From NCBI RefSeq assembly GCF_037975245.1, contig NC_092569.1:1148501-1212500 (forward strand): a DNA stretch of 64,000 bases. The letters are read 5' to 3'. The position numbers were made by a program, and so were the translations under genes. Under the pieces are notes generated by a model, which saw only the letters and a program-made list of their open reading frames with translations, searched no databases and was not told where the DNA came from. The stretch is from Apostichopus japonicus (lineage: Eukaryota > Echinodermata > Holothuroidea > Aspidochirotida > Stichopodidae). Below, piece by piece: positions 12,382 through 23,140 of this stretch (positions are counted from its first letter, which is position 1; every line of letters begins with the position of its first letter).

Positions 12382-12464
12382 CTTTTGCACTTTTGGAGGC
12401 GACGGACTACTGCTTTCCTTTCCCGGTGATCTTGATACTGGACTAGCACTTGCTCTTCCTTCAC
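12382..12464 (-). CDS. NOL4-like Ser/Pro-rich linker exon
   Basis: An 83-nt exon with acceptor CCCCCTGTCAG at 12465-12467 and donor AAG|GTATG at 12381-12380. It enters in phase 1: its first two bases complete a Gly codon begun by the last base of exon 13856-13985. It leaves in phase 0. The peptide is EGRASASPVSRSPGKESSSP, then SPPKVQK: basic, Ser/Pro-rich and probably disordered. It sits where NOL4 has a poorly conserved Ser-rich linker. The call rests on splice sites, phase continuity and position rather than on direct similarity. Confidence 0.75.
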
Positions 12465-13855
12465 CTGACAGGGGGAGGACAGGGGGAGGAGGAAATGTTA
12501 GCAAGCTTATAATTATTGAGAAAGTAACTTACATAGAATATGACTTTTTTTGGTTTGAATCTTTTGAAGAATTTCTTTGTTGTCAAGTAATTCTTTTCGC
12601 CCAAATCATTAATATGACAATAACAGCTTTTGCCCATCTTCTTATTTGCACAAGGGCGTAGGAACCGGGGGGGCTGGAAAAAAAATATGGTGGGGCGGAA
12701 GTATCATTCCGCCCCCCCCCCGCTTCGCAAGTCAGAAAACCCCTTTTTCATTTCCAAATGAGAAGAAAATTTCATTTGGAGCACCAAATTGCATCTAAGG
12801 CCAGGTGAAAATGCAAAATTATTTACAAAATGGAGTGGGTGTTGAAGTGTGCTATATTGCACCAAATTGCATCTGAGGCAACCTGGAAATGCAAAAAAAA
12901 TCCAAAGGTGAGGGGGACACCCCCTCCCCTTAGACCCCTCCCCCAGGCCGGCCATCAGTCTTCAGCCCCCCACTCAAAAGTACCTTCCTATGCCACTGTA
13001 TTTGCATAATATGCAAATATGGTTTTAAAAGCATATGTGCATAACTCTGATGTGGAAATGTTGTAGGTTTAAAATAAGGTCTAATTTATGAAATTGCTTT
13101 TATTTTGAAAGTGTATTTCTCTGTGCCAAAACAAAACTATGGAATTGTGTACTGGCTGGAAGAAGCTCGCCACAACCACAACATGAAGACAACTGTATTA
13201 AAGATACATTTATGAACAGTTATGTCAATGCGTTGCCAGGGACTGTCTAAGATGTTGCTACTTGAAACATTACAGGAGAAAGATTTCAAAATGGGGGATT
13301 TTTTTGTTCTTTCAAATGCAGCGATATGTCACACTGAACAATCCTTCACTTGTTTATATCAATATGACTACCAAATCATATCAGATGTTCTTTGACTGGA
13401 CACCTGCAGCACATTTGAGAATTGTTTTGCAAATTATGTTGTTTCTTTGATAACTGCATTGTGTCGCTATATTGTGACATCTTAAATACAAAAACACAAC
13501 GGTAATATTCATTGGAAACTTGTGTTTATGAAATATGCTGAATGTTGCAGGGCAAATGTTCATAGCAGGTAAGACAAATTGTTCTTGGACACTGATGGGC
13601 ATCAGAATAACAATTCCCTTTCCAACAAGACTACATAATGTGACAGTGTGAAAACAGACATAGTGCAGCTTCTGACCGACCTTAGAGGACGATGATTATA
13701 AGTTTATGGGATGGATTTTAGTTAAAAATTGTTACATTTTCAAATGTAAAATGTAGACATCCTACATCACGCTTGTGTAGTTCTTTCAATGTTTTCATCT
13801 GAGGTTCATTGACTGTATCCAATAATCACAAGCCCTTCTTTTAGTTGGTACAAAC
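12465..13855 (-). other. Intron of the NOL4-like gene
   Basis: A 1.4-kb intron between exons 13856-13985 and 12382-12464. It contains a complete hAT-like MITE at 12651-12998 and otherwise AT-rich sequence with no other signal. Confidence 0.75.
12651..12998. mobile_element. hAT-like MITE, copy 1 of a two-copy family in this window
   Basis: It starts CAAGGGCGTAGGAACCGG and ends in the complement of CAGTGGCATAGGAAGG. A perfect 8-bp target duplication, tatttgca, lies at 12643-12650 and 12999-13006. The interior matches the copy at 56097-56462 almost throughout, including ttgcatctgaggc and cccctccccttagacccct. It is non-autonomous; the open frame through it has no transposase motif. Confidence 0.9.
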
Positions 13856-13985
13856 CTTTCTTGAGATCCAGTGGAGCCTCATAGGAGGGAACAGCCGCAG
13901 CTTCAACGGAGCCCATACTTCTTGTGTCTGATGTTACACTAGGATCAGTCATATCCGTTTCACCACTTGCTTCAGACAAAAGATC
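13856..13985 (-). CDS. NOL4-like exon with PLDLK (CtBP-type) motif
   Basis: A 130-nt exon (43 codons plus one base) with acceptor TTTCTCTTTTCAG at 13986 upward and donor AAAG|GTTTGT at 13855-13854. Phase 0 in, phase 1 out. The peptide is DLLSEASGETDMTDPSVTSD, then TRSMGSVEAAAVPSYEAPLD, then LKK. The Asp/Ser/Thr-rich start resembles the SDEFDMSDSTRMS region of vertebrate NOL4. PLDLK at 13860-13874 aligns with the vertebrate QPLNLS/QPINL motif and fits the PxDL(S/K) CtBP-binding consensus. Exact phase agreement with the next exon supports it. Confidence 0.82.
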
Positions 13986-14530
13986 CTGAAAAGAGAAACA
14001 GAAAATGAATATTAGAAACAATCATGTCCCCTCTCTTTATCTCTCTTCCTTTAGATGTCTTCTACATCTCCCACCCCATCCCCACCCCCAGCCATAGTTC
14101 ACTCATTTTTGATGCTAGAAACTGGTGCATTGTTCCATATCTATCATGTTCACAGATCTATACATGTTCATTTTTTTCTTTTTAATTCTTACCCAAACGT
14201 TGGAATCACTTGACAGCTACTGTATGAAGTAACTTCAGCTGAGAGCTTCATATATGCAAATAAGGTGTTTTTTTTAAATAGTTGTAGGATATTCACATCA
14301 ACATTTGCTGTGAAAAGTAACAAATTTTGACAGACAACTTTGTGTGTACTTACAACTACATTTAGCATTCCACTCTCATTTTCATTTGTATACATCTTTT
14401 CAATTTATCGCTACTACAAAGTACACCACATTCTGGTTTATATAGAATGCAACTGGGGGGGGGGGGGGAGGGGGTAGTTACAGGTATGTTCTTTAAGGAA
14501 GTGGCTATATTGGGATTGCCATCAAATTAG

Positions 14531-14577
14531 GGCCGGATAGCTTAATTGGTCACTAGTTCGAATCCCATTCTAGCCAT
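14531..14577 (+). ncRNA. tRNA-like / tRNA-SINE head remnant
   Basis: Contains an A-box-like tagcttaattgg (14538-14549) and a good B box gttcgaatc (14556-14564), bounded by ggccgga and tctagcc, which could pair partly as an acceptor stem. The A-B spacing is too short for an intact tRNA: the anticodon arm is missing. It is more likely a decayed tRNA pseudogene or SINE head than a functional tRNA. Confidence 0.45.
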
Positions 14578-15092
14578 CAATTACTTTACTCTTTTCTATT
14601 GTTCAAGCTTTCCACTTGAGTTTTCCATTGTTCACAGACTTAATAGTGTAACCCTAGTCGCTTGTAACTTGTCGCACCCACAAAGGAAAGTGTGCGCAGT
14701 GGAAACAGACACTCTCGATCAAGGTACTACCATGCCATGTATCTAGGCCTCCCATGGCCCGTGGGGACATCTCATGGAGTGCTTACACAAGTTTTCGTAC
14801 ACAAAAATAAGCTGCTTTGTTGGAATCAATTGATCGATGTTTCAACCATCCAAGATTAACTTAGACAAATACTGTAAATTTGCAATAATCTAATATAAGG
14901 ACGTGTTGGTCAGTTTCTTAGCCAATGGCAATAAGCTTTATCAGGATTTGTTTCTCTCCCTCTCTTTCGTGTAATTCAAACATGCACAGCGACAGAAAGT
15001 TACGTTTGCTGCAAATTTTACAGCTACTTTATACATGAATCTTTCATGTGGAAAGAATAATAGCACTCTCTCACTGAAGGATAAAGTTGTAC

Positions 15093-15155
15093 CTCAGACC
15101 AAGTCCACAAAGGAATACCATTGTCCAGAGTAGCTCCGTTGCCATCTCTTGGCAT
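15093..15155 (-). CDS. Candidate alternative first exon of the NOL4-like gene
   Basis: ATG at 15155-15153 (G at -3) opens a 21-codon reading frame, MPRDGNGATLDNGIPLWTWS plus E, ending in phase 0 at a GAG|GTACAA donor (15092-15091). The next exon (13985) has a phase-0 acceptor, so the two would join in frame. The peptide is not recognisable in vertebrate NOL4 and the donor is weaker than the others. A possible acceptor (GACAG at 15173-15177) also makes an internal exon possible. This is tentative. Confidence 0.28.
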
Positions 15156-15619
15156 CACAAATTTACAGGATACTGTCATACACCATTGACTTACAGTGCA
15201 TGCTACAATAAATACCATATAAAGCATCATTTAACTTTAAAAAAACAAGCTCAGATATATTAGCCAAGTCCTAATTATGTTACAGGGAAAATCCCTTCCC
15301 GTTAAAATGATTAGAGGGTAGAAATATGGTTATGAGAGACTCATCAAGCAGGATGTTTTAATGTTCTCCTAGTTTTTGTACAGTTTATACACATGCACTT
15401 GACAATGTGGCATGTTTGAAGTAAGAAACTTATGAATGCTGAAGTTCAAACACAAGGTGTTGGCATTAGGGTTAGCTTAATGTTAGTTTAATTCCTGCAA
15501 ATTGTGTCTAGCTTTCATTTTACATTACTATGAATGCAGGCATTTGTTAACAAATGTCCAAGCATTCACTGCATGAAACAATTGATACAGTAGGTATATT
15601 GGTTATTGGAATCTTGTTT

Positions 15620-16260
15620 CTGTATGTAGGCCTAGGCCTATCCAGTATAGGTTTTCAACCAAAGAACCTAATCCAGCCATCCAAATGAAAGAAATCTGAA
15701 GACAAAAACAACATGCTCCAAATTATACCTGCCTACAACGCATAAATTAACCTAATAATGATTGGCCTAGTAATGGTTAGGCCATAACATTTTTCACTAT
15801 ATAAAGTGTAGGTCTTCCTATAGGCCTAGGCCTAGTCAGTCAGATACCTAACTGTGTTATCTTATCTACTATGTCCTATAATTAATAGGCCTAACTGTGT
15901 TATCTTATCTAGGCCTACTTGTGTTACATAATCTACTGAGTGATACAAGGCCTAGTATTGTAATTCATGTTTAGGCCTAGGCTAGGCCATAACATAATTA
16001 ATTATAGACCTATACTAGGCTAGGGACTAGCCTACTTCCTCAGCCTAACTTAGGCCTAGTACCTACTGTACTTAGCTCTGTGTTAGTTCTAGCATATCAT
16101 TAGAATCGGTCTGCCTTCCCTCATGATGATTAAGTTAGTTGTAAGTTTAGTGGAATGAAAGTGAAACATGCTAGTATAATTGGTAAGGCTAACTTAGTTT
16201 CCCAACAAGTTGTTTGTATGCATTTGGAATAGGCTATAGGCCTAGGGTATGCCTAAATGC
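15620..16260. repeat. TAGGCCTA-rich block
   Basis: Dense recurrence of the palindromes taggccta, cctaggcc and aggcctag, with related ctaggcta and gcctaac words, over about 640 bp, without a fixed period. The motif also appears singly at many places elsewhere in the window. It may be a low-complexity feature of this genome. No coding content. Confidence 0.7.
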
Positions 16261-19200
16261 TGTGAAAGGTTACATAATTAATAACTTAAGAAATTGCATG
16301 ACCTAATGGGCAAGTTTTTTAATCACTTGCAAATGGCTTTGCTGTTAAATAAATTACAGTTAGGTTACGTTTATCGTCATTACTGCTTTAAATTCAAGTT
16401 TCATTAATGAAGTTATTGCCCAAGTTAGTAATTAGCCTAACGTTAGACTAAAAGTACTAATTTAGACCTACGCTAACGTTAGGCCGGTGTTGGGAAAATC
16501 AAACGCGTAAGGCCTGCATGACTGTCAGAAGTGTGGACTATGGTCACTTAAATCCATGATTAAATATTAATCTTGTGTGCTTATGCTTATTTAATCTAGA
16601 TCATTCATAACGATATACCATGTAATTCCGGTAGCATCGTTTCCTGCCTGTCATCAACAGCACCATACTTCCTTAATGAAGTTTTTTTTATCCGATCTTT
16701 TTGAACAACCAAGGGCAACATTTGTCCATCCAAACTCAGTCCTAGCACAAGGTACTGTGCACTACTGCCCCAAGTGACGCGATTTGCCCGCCATTTGCGA
16801 GGACCATGACTTTGGGTAATATCGCTTAACACAATGAGCCTATAAACCATACAAGTTACCAAAGGCAGCCCCGCAGGCTGCCAGCCAGAAAACTGCCGAT
16901 GCCGTCGTGCAGCTAACTTTGCTGGTCATGGTTGGCAACGTTACAACAATCTACAGTACATGGATAAAATTTACTTTTCATTTTATGCGCTGCGACACGT
17001 CAAGGAGCCATACCTCAGAAAAATCCAAACTTACAATTCGGCGTAATTAGGGTCTACCGTTGAACCTATCAATTTACCCATACTTTCGAAACCTGCTCAG
17101 CAGTTTAATTGCCCCTCCCCCGGTCTTCAAATTTATGGGCAGAAATCAGTTGCACTACAACAAAGCCTTACGATACGACGCAATTACTGCACAGATTGCA
17201 GCTGGCACTATAATAAGACTTCCGTCATCCCTGTCATTCCTTTCCCACAAATTACTTGCACGTCGGGTAGAATGAAAGGTGGCAAACTTGTTTGTACGGG
17301 ACCATCTTTTGTATTTGGGAAACTTGTTGGGGCCTCAATAAATTATATACGCATATTTTTTTTTTCTCAAAACAGGGTACATGCATATAGCAGAAATCTT
17401 TGATTGGTTTCTCAGTTCCTCTTCACCTATATTTTCCTTATTCACAGGCTCTGTCGTTGGTACTTTCTGGCCTGGGTCCCTCTTCCGAGAAGTCTGGATT
17501 GGGTGAGTTTTCTTAGAATGTACTTTACGATTGCCATATTTGCTTCCAACCAACTCTTGCATACGGTTCCTTAACAGTAGCCTATGCAAAGACGATAGCA
17601 CGTTACCTCAGTATTATCCTGACTGGAAGCAGTTGCGATAACCCTCCGTATAGGCTCTTCTATCTAGAATAATCCATAAGGAATAATGCAATTCCTTGTT
17701 AGCATCTAATTACGCATTCAAATTCTGAACTTTTCAGTCTATTGGAACTTTCCTGATACGAAATATATATATTCTAAAGTCCTATTGGCAGTAGTTAATA
17801 GTACTAGTAGCACATTAATATTACGTAGGCCTACAAACGACTCAGGCTATTGAGCTATCCGTTATAAAGTTTTTGCAATCCACAAATATTACCATAAACG
17901 TTACCACTAGCCCAAGTAAGTTGGTTCCATTAACCTATATTGGAACCATATTGACAAATAGAAGCTCCAGGCAATCACAAACTCTGTAACATGTTTTCCC
18001 GACGAACGCGCATCACGAATATTTCCTGATAGTCACGTACGTACGGCGTAGACCAATTCACTTGATGTAACTGTCCATACGTATATGATATCTTAACAAA
18101 ATCTCTTTATCATTTTTAAAGTTCCTTGTTATATATATATATATTTCCTATAATTTCAGCCAAAAGTCGTCTAAGCTCACACGCATACGAACGGTGCTAC
18201 ACCGGACACACACTTTAAGTCTTATAGTTCGGCTAAGTTAGTCGTTGGTTTCAGAATGAGCAAATCGAAAGCAAATTATGACACAACTATTCTTTCTTTC
18301 AGACAGTTGTTGTACAATACGTACCATATTATTATAAAAACAAAATTGTAACCACTTTATCATAAAGACAACAATGGTGATCGTTTTCTAATACTTAGGC
18401 TAAATCAATTTCGTAAAGTGGTTTTACTTACAGTACATATATCTTCAGGATCCTAACGAAAAATCTCTATCCGAAACGTTTAGAAAGAAGAGTTGCGTCT
18501 TGTCTCTTTCGTTACTGCCTGTAATAGGTGCAGTAAGCGGTCTGTCGACTATCTTATATAAAAGGGAAGTTATTAAGTGCCCTAACCTATGTAACGATTC
18601 ACCCCTAATGTGACCTCTCCGTCGTCCTGTATATCCCCATCCTGCCCTCCTAATTTCCTGCCTGCAAGAACCGGTTTCCGATTCAAAGGTTCATAAATGA
18701 GACTGCTTGAACCATGTAGACGCATTGCGGCAACTCACTAAAGGGGTGTTTGCGCTGAGGGGTTGTGTATAGTAATTACACATGTATGGATCACTATACT
18801 GCATATGTATCTTCAAATTATTTACATCCACAGCCGGCATTGTAATGTAATAATGACACGTTGACCTTTCGATCCAATACCCATGATTACGTGACTGCAT
18901 CGGTAATCACCGTAAAGAATCTCATGAAGGAGGAACAGGATGGGTGTTGTGATAATGCCTGAAGGGGTGCACCACATAGTGATAACAAAAGGGGTATTAC
19001 TTATAACTTCATATCTCGCCACCCCCTCCCACATCCCCCCTCCCACATCCCCCCTCCCATCCCCTCCTCTTTCTAGCTCCCTTGTGAGCAAACAGTTGAT
19101 TGTAAATTATATGAGCGGTGATGAGCTAAACAAAATAGGCTAACTTCTCTCTAAATTAAGAATAAAATTAAACCACTGGTCAGATGTTTATCGATCGATT

Positions 19201-22070
19201 ACAATGTATCCGCGTCACATTTTCTCTATATTGTATGACGTGTAGATAAATCATCCAACATCTTCTTATATCGGCCTAATGTATGTATCGATACGATAAA
19301 AATCAAACCCCTGCATTCCATGTTGTGTTTGAACCAGCTTGCATTTCATATGTTAATCGTTACATGACGTTTATATGTTGTTTTTTCTTTTAGTTGTTTG
19401 TTTTATTCTTTTGGTTGTTGTCTTTTTTATCCTTCAAGTTTCCTACCTTGCAATGACCACCTCTTTGTATATACAAACGTCATGTTCCTTCCACCTCATT
19501 ATATCACAACATTCTAGCATTCTTATTCTACGGCCCTTCCCGCCTATCACAAAATGTGTTCTTCTTTACTTGTACTATGTATATATTCCCTCGGGTTTAA
19601 GCCAAGTCTTACTGTCTTTTTGTCTCATCTTAATCAGCTAGAGAGAAAGGCTACACATTTTAAAGAATAACAAGAAACAATACACATGCACACAGAGTCT
19701 CACACTTCACAGAGAGGACTCAGAAATCCATGTTCAACAAAGTCCCCGAGGAACCTTACCAGTGTCATGAAACAGAGCGAATAGAATAAAAGACTTTAAG
19801 TAAGTTTGGATCTCCCAGAATACCCCACAAGGCCTATGTTTGTAACTGACCTTAGTGGCACAGTTTCATATTGGACTTCCCTCTCACAACGACTAGTTTC
19901 CGCAACGGGCATAGACATCACCAAAAACAGAACCTCGTCAGAGCCTCTAAAACGACCGAGAGGGTTGCTTTTCAGCGATAAATTTTGTTTCGATTGAGAA
20001 GGAAGCAATGATCAAAGACTGGCCTAAGTTTATTACAGAGAAAAGGTATGAGAGCGGTATAAGGCCTCCGCTCGGCGTGCTAGTCACTCTTGGCCATTCA
20101 TTAAAGTGAGTTAATTGTATACAAGGATTGAGGGGTACCCCCAACGAGCAAACATTCTCGAGTCAACAAAGTAGGGCAAAATGCCAGCCACTTCTAGACA
20201 CTCGGGAAAACCCGAGGACTTTGCTTAATATCTTGCCTGTTTGGACGCAAGGGGAACCCTCGATTTACTGCCCCGAAACAAATATTACCCAGTAATTGGA
20301 GAGGACAGTATACACTGAAGGTTCTTTTCGATATTGGGTAATCAAAAAAAGAAAAAAAAAACTCCGAACTTATGTCAATAACTACCTCGTGAGGAGCGGG
20401 GGCCTCGTTTAATAGGGCTCGCGCAGGGAATTATTTTCTGAATCTTATAGAAAATTAGGGGTTGATATTTCAAATTCAGTTAAGTTTGCATCCAACTTGT
20501 AACTTTGACTAAATATGCGTACGCAGATAGTTAAATGGATGGGGTTCAGTGGGGGGTTACACAGTCTCCACTCAAATTACATTACTTTTGAGAATAATTT
20601 TGAATTTGAAATACGAAAGAACAAAGGCGTTTTTCCATACATGCTTTCCGGTTGTAAGAGAAAGAGGTTCGATGTTTAGTTCAAAAATTCTTCTATTTCG
20701 TAACAAGAAAATCTGGGCAGTTTTTAATAACCACTATAGAGGGGGATGAACACACTCTGCTTGAAACATTGTGTAAGTGAAATTTTTAGATTTAAGTACG
20801 AATTTACGTAAACACTTAAGAGATATTTACTTAAAGAGGTATAGCTTCGAAATCAGTCACCACGCCTTAAATAGTTGATGAGTTATTAAAAAGATTGCAT
20901 GAAGTTAACGTCAAAATGGTTTGTGTATTCTTTCTCTACAAATTGGGAAATATATATTAGCAATAGAACAATGTAATACAAAGTCAATTTCTCAATAGGA
21001 ACAGCTGCTTCAAACCACGTGATATTCTATTACCTCCTGACTGCACAATCATCTCCCTGATTCAACCAGCTCACCGATTCGACAAGATGTTAAAAATATA
21101 AGAGGAAACATTATCACGGCTAAGTCCATGGTTATAAAATGTAGACACTATATAGACGCAGATTTGTAGTGAGTCCGTACTGGTACTCCTCGTATATTGC
21201 AGCATAGCTGTCTGTATTCGTACTCATGGGTTTGTACTCGTGTTTGTACCCGAGGCATGGTGGAAATCTAGTGTAGATAACTAGTTGCAAGATTAAGTAC
21301 TTGTCTAAGTGTGCTTAGAGCATTGTACCCGTATCGTACTCATACCAATAGGGAATGTTATGTATATATTCGTACTCATGATGTTATACTCAATGCGAGA
21401 CGTCTGAATAGATAGGCCTAAGTTGATAGGATACGTTAAAAAGCCTATACAAACTTTCATATACTGACCGTGTTGTTGGTAACTATGAAACACAATACAA
21501 GTGACGAAATAAGTAGTTTGGATTTACAGCGAAGTTAAAATAAATATTCCACAAACTCTGGAAATATTTGAGGAATCATGTATATTTGATTGACTGTCCC
21601 CCTTTCTAATTCGTTTTGATGATTTTTTTAAGTAAGCATCATACAGGGTGATTTTAATTAATTTCCCTTTCTCCTGAAATCTGCAAACCATGAGGCTAAG
21701 AGAGAGTCACGTCGAACAAAATCAAGTAAGGAAGACGTGTCGTGTGTCTTTGTCCTGTTACTTGTAACGTAAATTTACGTCGCCTTAGTGGTTTGATTTG
21801 TTAGTCTCGTTAAAGCTGAAATGGTAAAGAAACGCACGTAAATACTTTGATAGATAAGTATAAAAACCGATTTTAGCAAACTAACAGAGACTTTCAACTA
21901 TCTTTCACTGACTATTGTTGTTAAGGTTTCCGTTCGCCCGATGAGAGGCGTGTATAGACGTCTTAGATGAATGACAACCAATGATGTACTATGCTTGGCA
22001 TATTGGGGAACTGAAATAGCATCATCAACATTCACGTTATGCAACAGCATAATGAATGTTTCTATATATT
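16260..22070. other. Non-coding stretch, no supported gene
   Basis: Mixed AT-rich and moderately GC sequence. Open frames at 16605-16862 and 17335-17601 (minus) look moderately protein-like but match nothing I know and lack a clear exon structure. A C-rich 16-bp tandem (ccctcccacatccccc type) lies at 19018-19075. A run of cgtactcat/gtactcgt words recurs at 21175-21395. Otherwise nothing is supported. Confidence 0.6.
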
Positions 22071-22072
22071 TC

Positions 22073-22131
<59 letters not shown>
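22073..22131. repeat. (TA)n microsatellite
   Basis: About 59 bp of nearly pure TA with one acatat interruption, followed by a short (TG)n. The open frame through it is a translation of the repeat. Confidence 0.95.
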
Positions 22132-22135
<4 letters not shown>

Positions 22136-22559
22136 GTGTGTATATATACCATGAATATTAATGATTTCATTGTCTGTATAGAAATCTATGGTCATTATAT
22201 CCCTTTGTGTGTGAGTGGGTTTTCTTTTCTTTTTGGGCGATAAGGCCTCTATCTCGTTGCCTTGGTTTTAAGTAAATATGGAAATATTATATGGTTGGTA
22301 ATACTTCCGTACATGTAGTAGGTTACCCATAACAGTCAAATTCGAAGAGGCTTTCAAGGGTTAAATTAAATTTAGTCGTTGTATGACGATTGCGCCTATA
22401 ATGTAACATCTGGTAACACGATACACAATCATAGATGCTCAAAGTTTCTACTTTCTTATATAATCGTTGGTTCTAATTCAGAAGTCACGTTTCCATAAGT
22501 CGAGATACCCGACGCATGGCTCACCGTCAATTTCATCACACCTCGAGTGCCCCTCTTAA

Positions 22560-23140
22560 TACAATTCAAAAACTTCTACCAACCTCTTATTGCCCCGGCT
22601 CTCGGTTTCTGACAAAACAAATTTATTCGCTGTACCCACCGCACACCCCATCTATATCTGCTGGCTAAGCAAGCCAATAGTGACCGCGCGCGCCACGCGA
22701 GAAAAAAGAGGGTAAGGAAAAACACGAGCGAGGCTGCGAGACTCCGGCGCGACTGATGGGGTGGCTGGAATCCGGCTCTCGTGGCCTCAAGGCTCCAAAT
22801 ATGGTTGCTAGAATCGGGGCTACGAGAGGTGACGATTGCGGACTGGTGGGTACATTCTTTGCATGCGTGAAAAAGGAAGGAGAGGCGGTTACGGGAAATA
22901 TATTCTCGTCGCCGAAATGAAAATGAGATTCGGCGTCGGTAATTGAAGGTTGTTGGCTTAGCATCGATGATGTATTGCCTGCTCCCAGGTGTTTGCCCAA
23001 GAGCTGATGCAGCCAGTGCCAGGCTAACCGTCCATTTTTCCCCGTCCTTTCTATAGTCAGCGTGCTTGCTTACACGGCGTCGCATTCATGAGGTGATATT
23101 TTGCAAGGTTCACGCACGAACAACTTTGAGGCATCGGGGC
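22560..23140. promoter_or_regulatory. CpG-rich island with CCAAT and CArG boxes
   Basis: CpG density is far above the surroundings (ccgcgcgcgccacgcgag, ctccggcgcgac, attcggcgtcggtaat). It contains a CCAAT box at 22674-22678 and a perfect CArG box CCAAATATGG at 22795-22804. Long open frames on the minus strand (169 and 111 codons) follow from GC richness and show no family motif, although a lineage-specific first exon cannot be excluded. Promoter or regulatory island is the likeliest reading; direction is unknown. Confidence 0.45.

Noticed and set aside
12704-12955. 83-codon minus ORF, nearly identical to one at 56090-56419
   Set aside because: The similarity reflects two copies of the same MITE, not a conserved gene.
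16605-16862. Minus 85-codon ORF near a GC-richer patch
   Set aside because: No known motif and no phase-compatible splicing to the NOL4 exons that I could see.
17335-17601. Minus ORF with a balanced, charged composition (KENIGEEELRNQS)
   Set aside because: Looks protein-like, but it matches no NOL4 segment or other family I know and has no convincing acceptor/donor pair in phase.
22576-23085. 169-codon minus-strand ORF
   Set aside because: It overlaps another long frame in a CpG-rich island, has no recognisable domain, and lacks clear splice sites. Kept only as a regulatory island.
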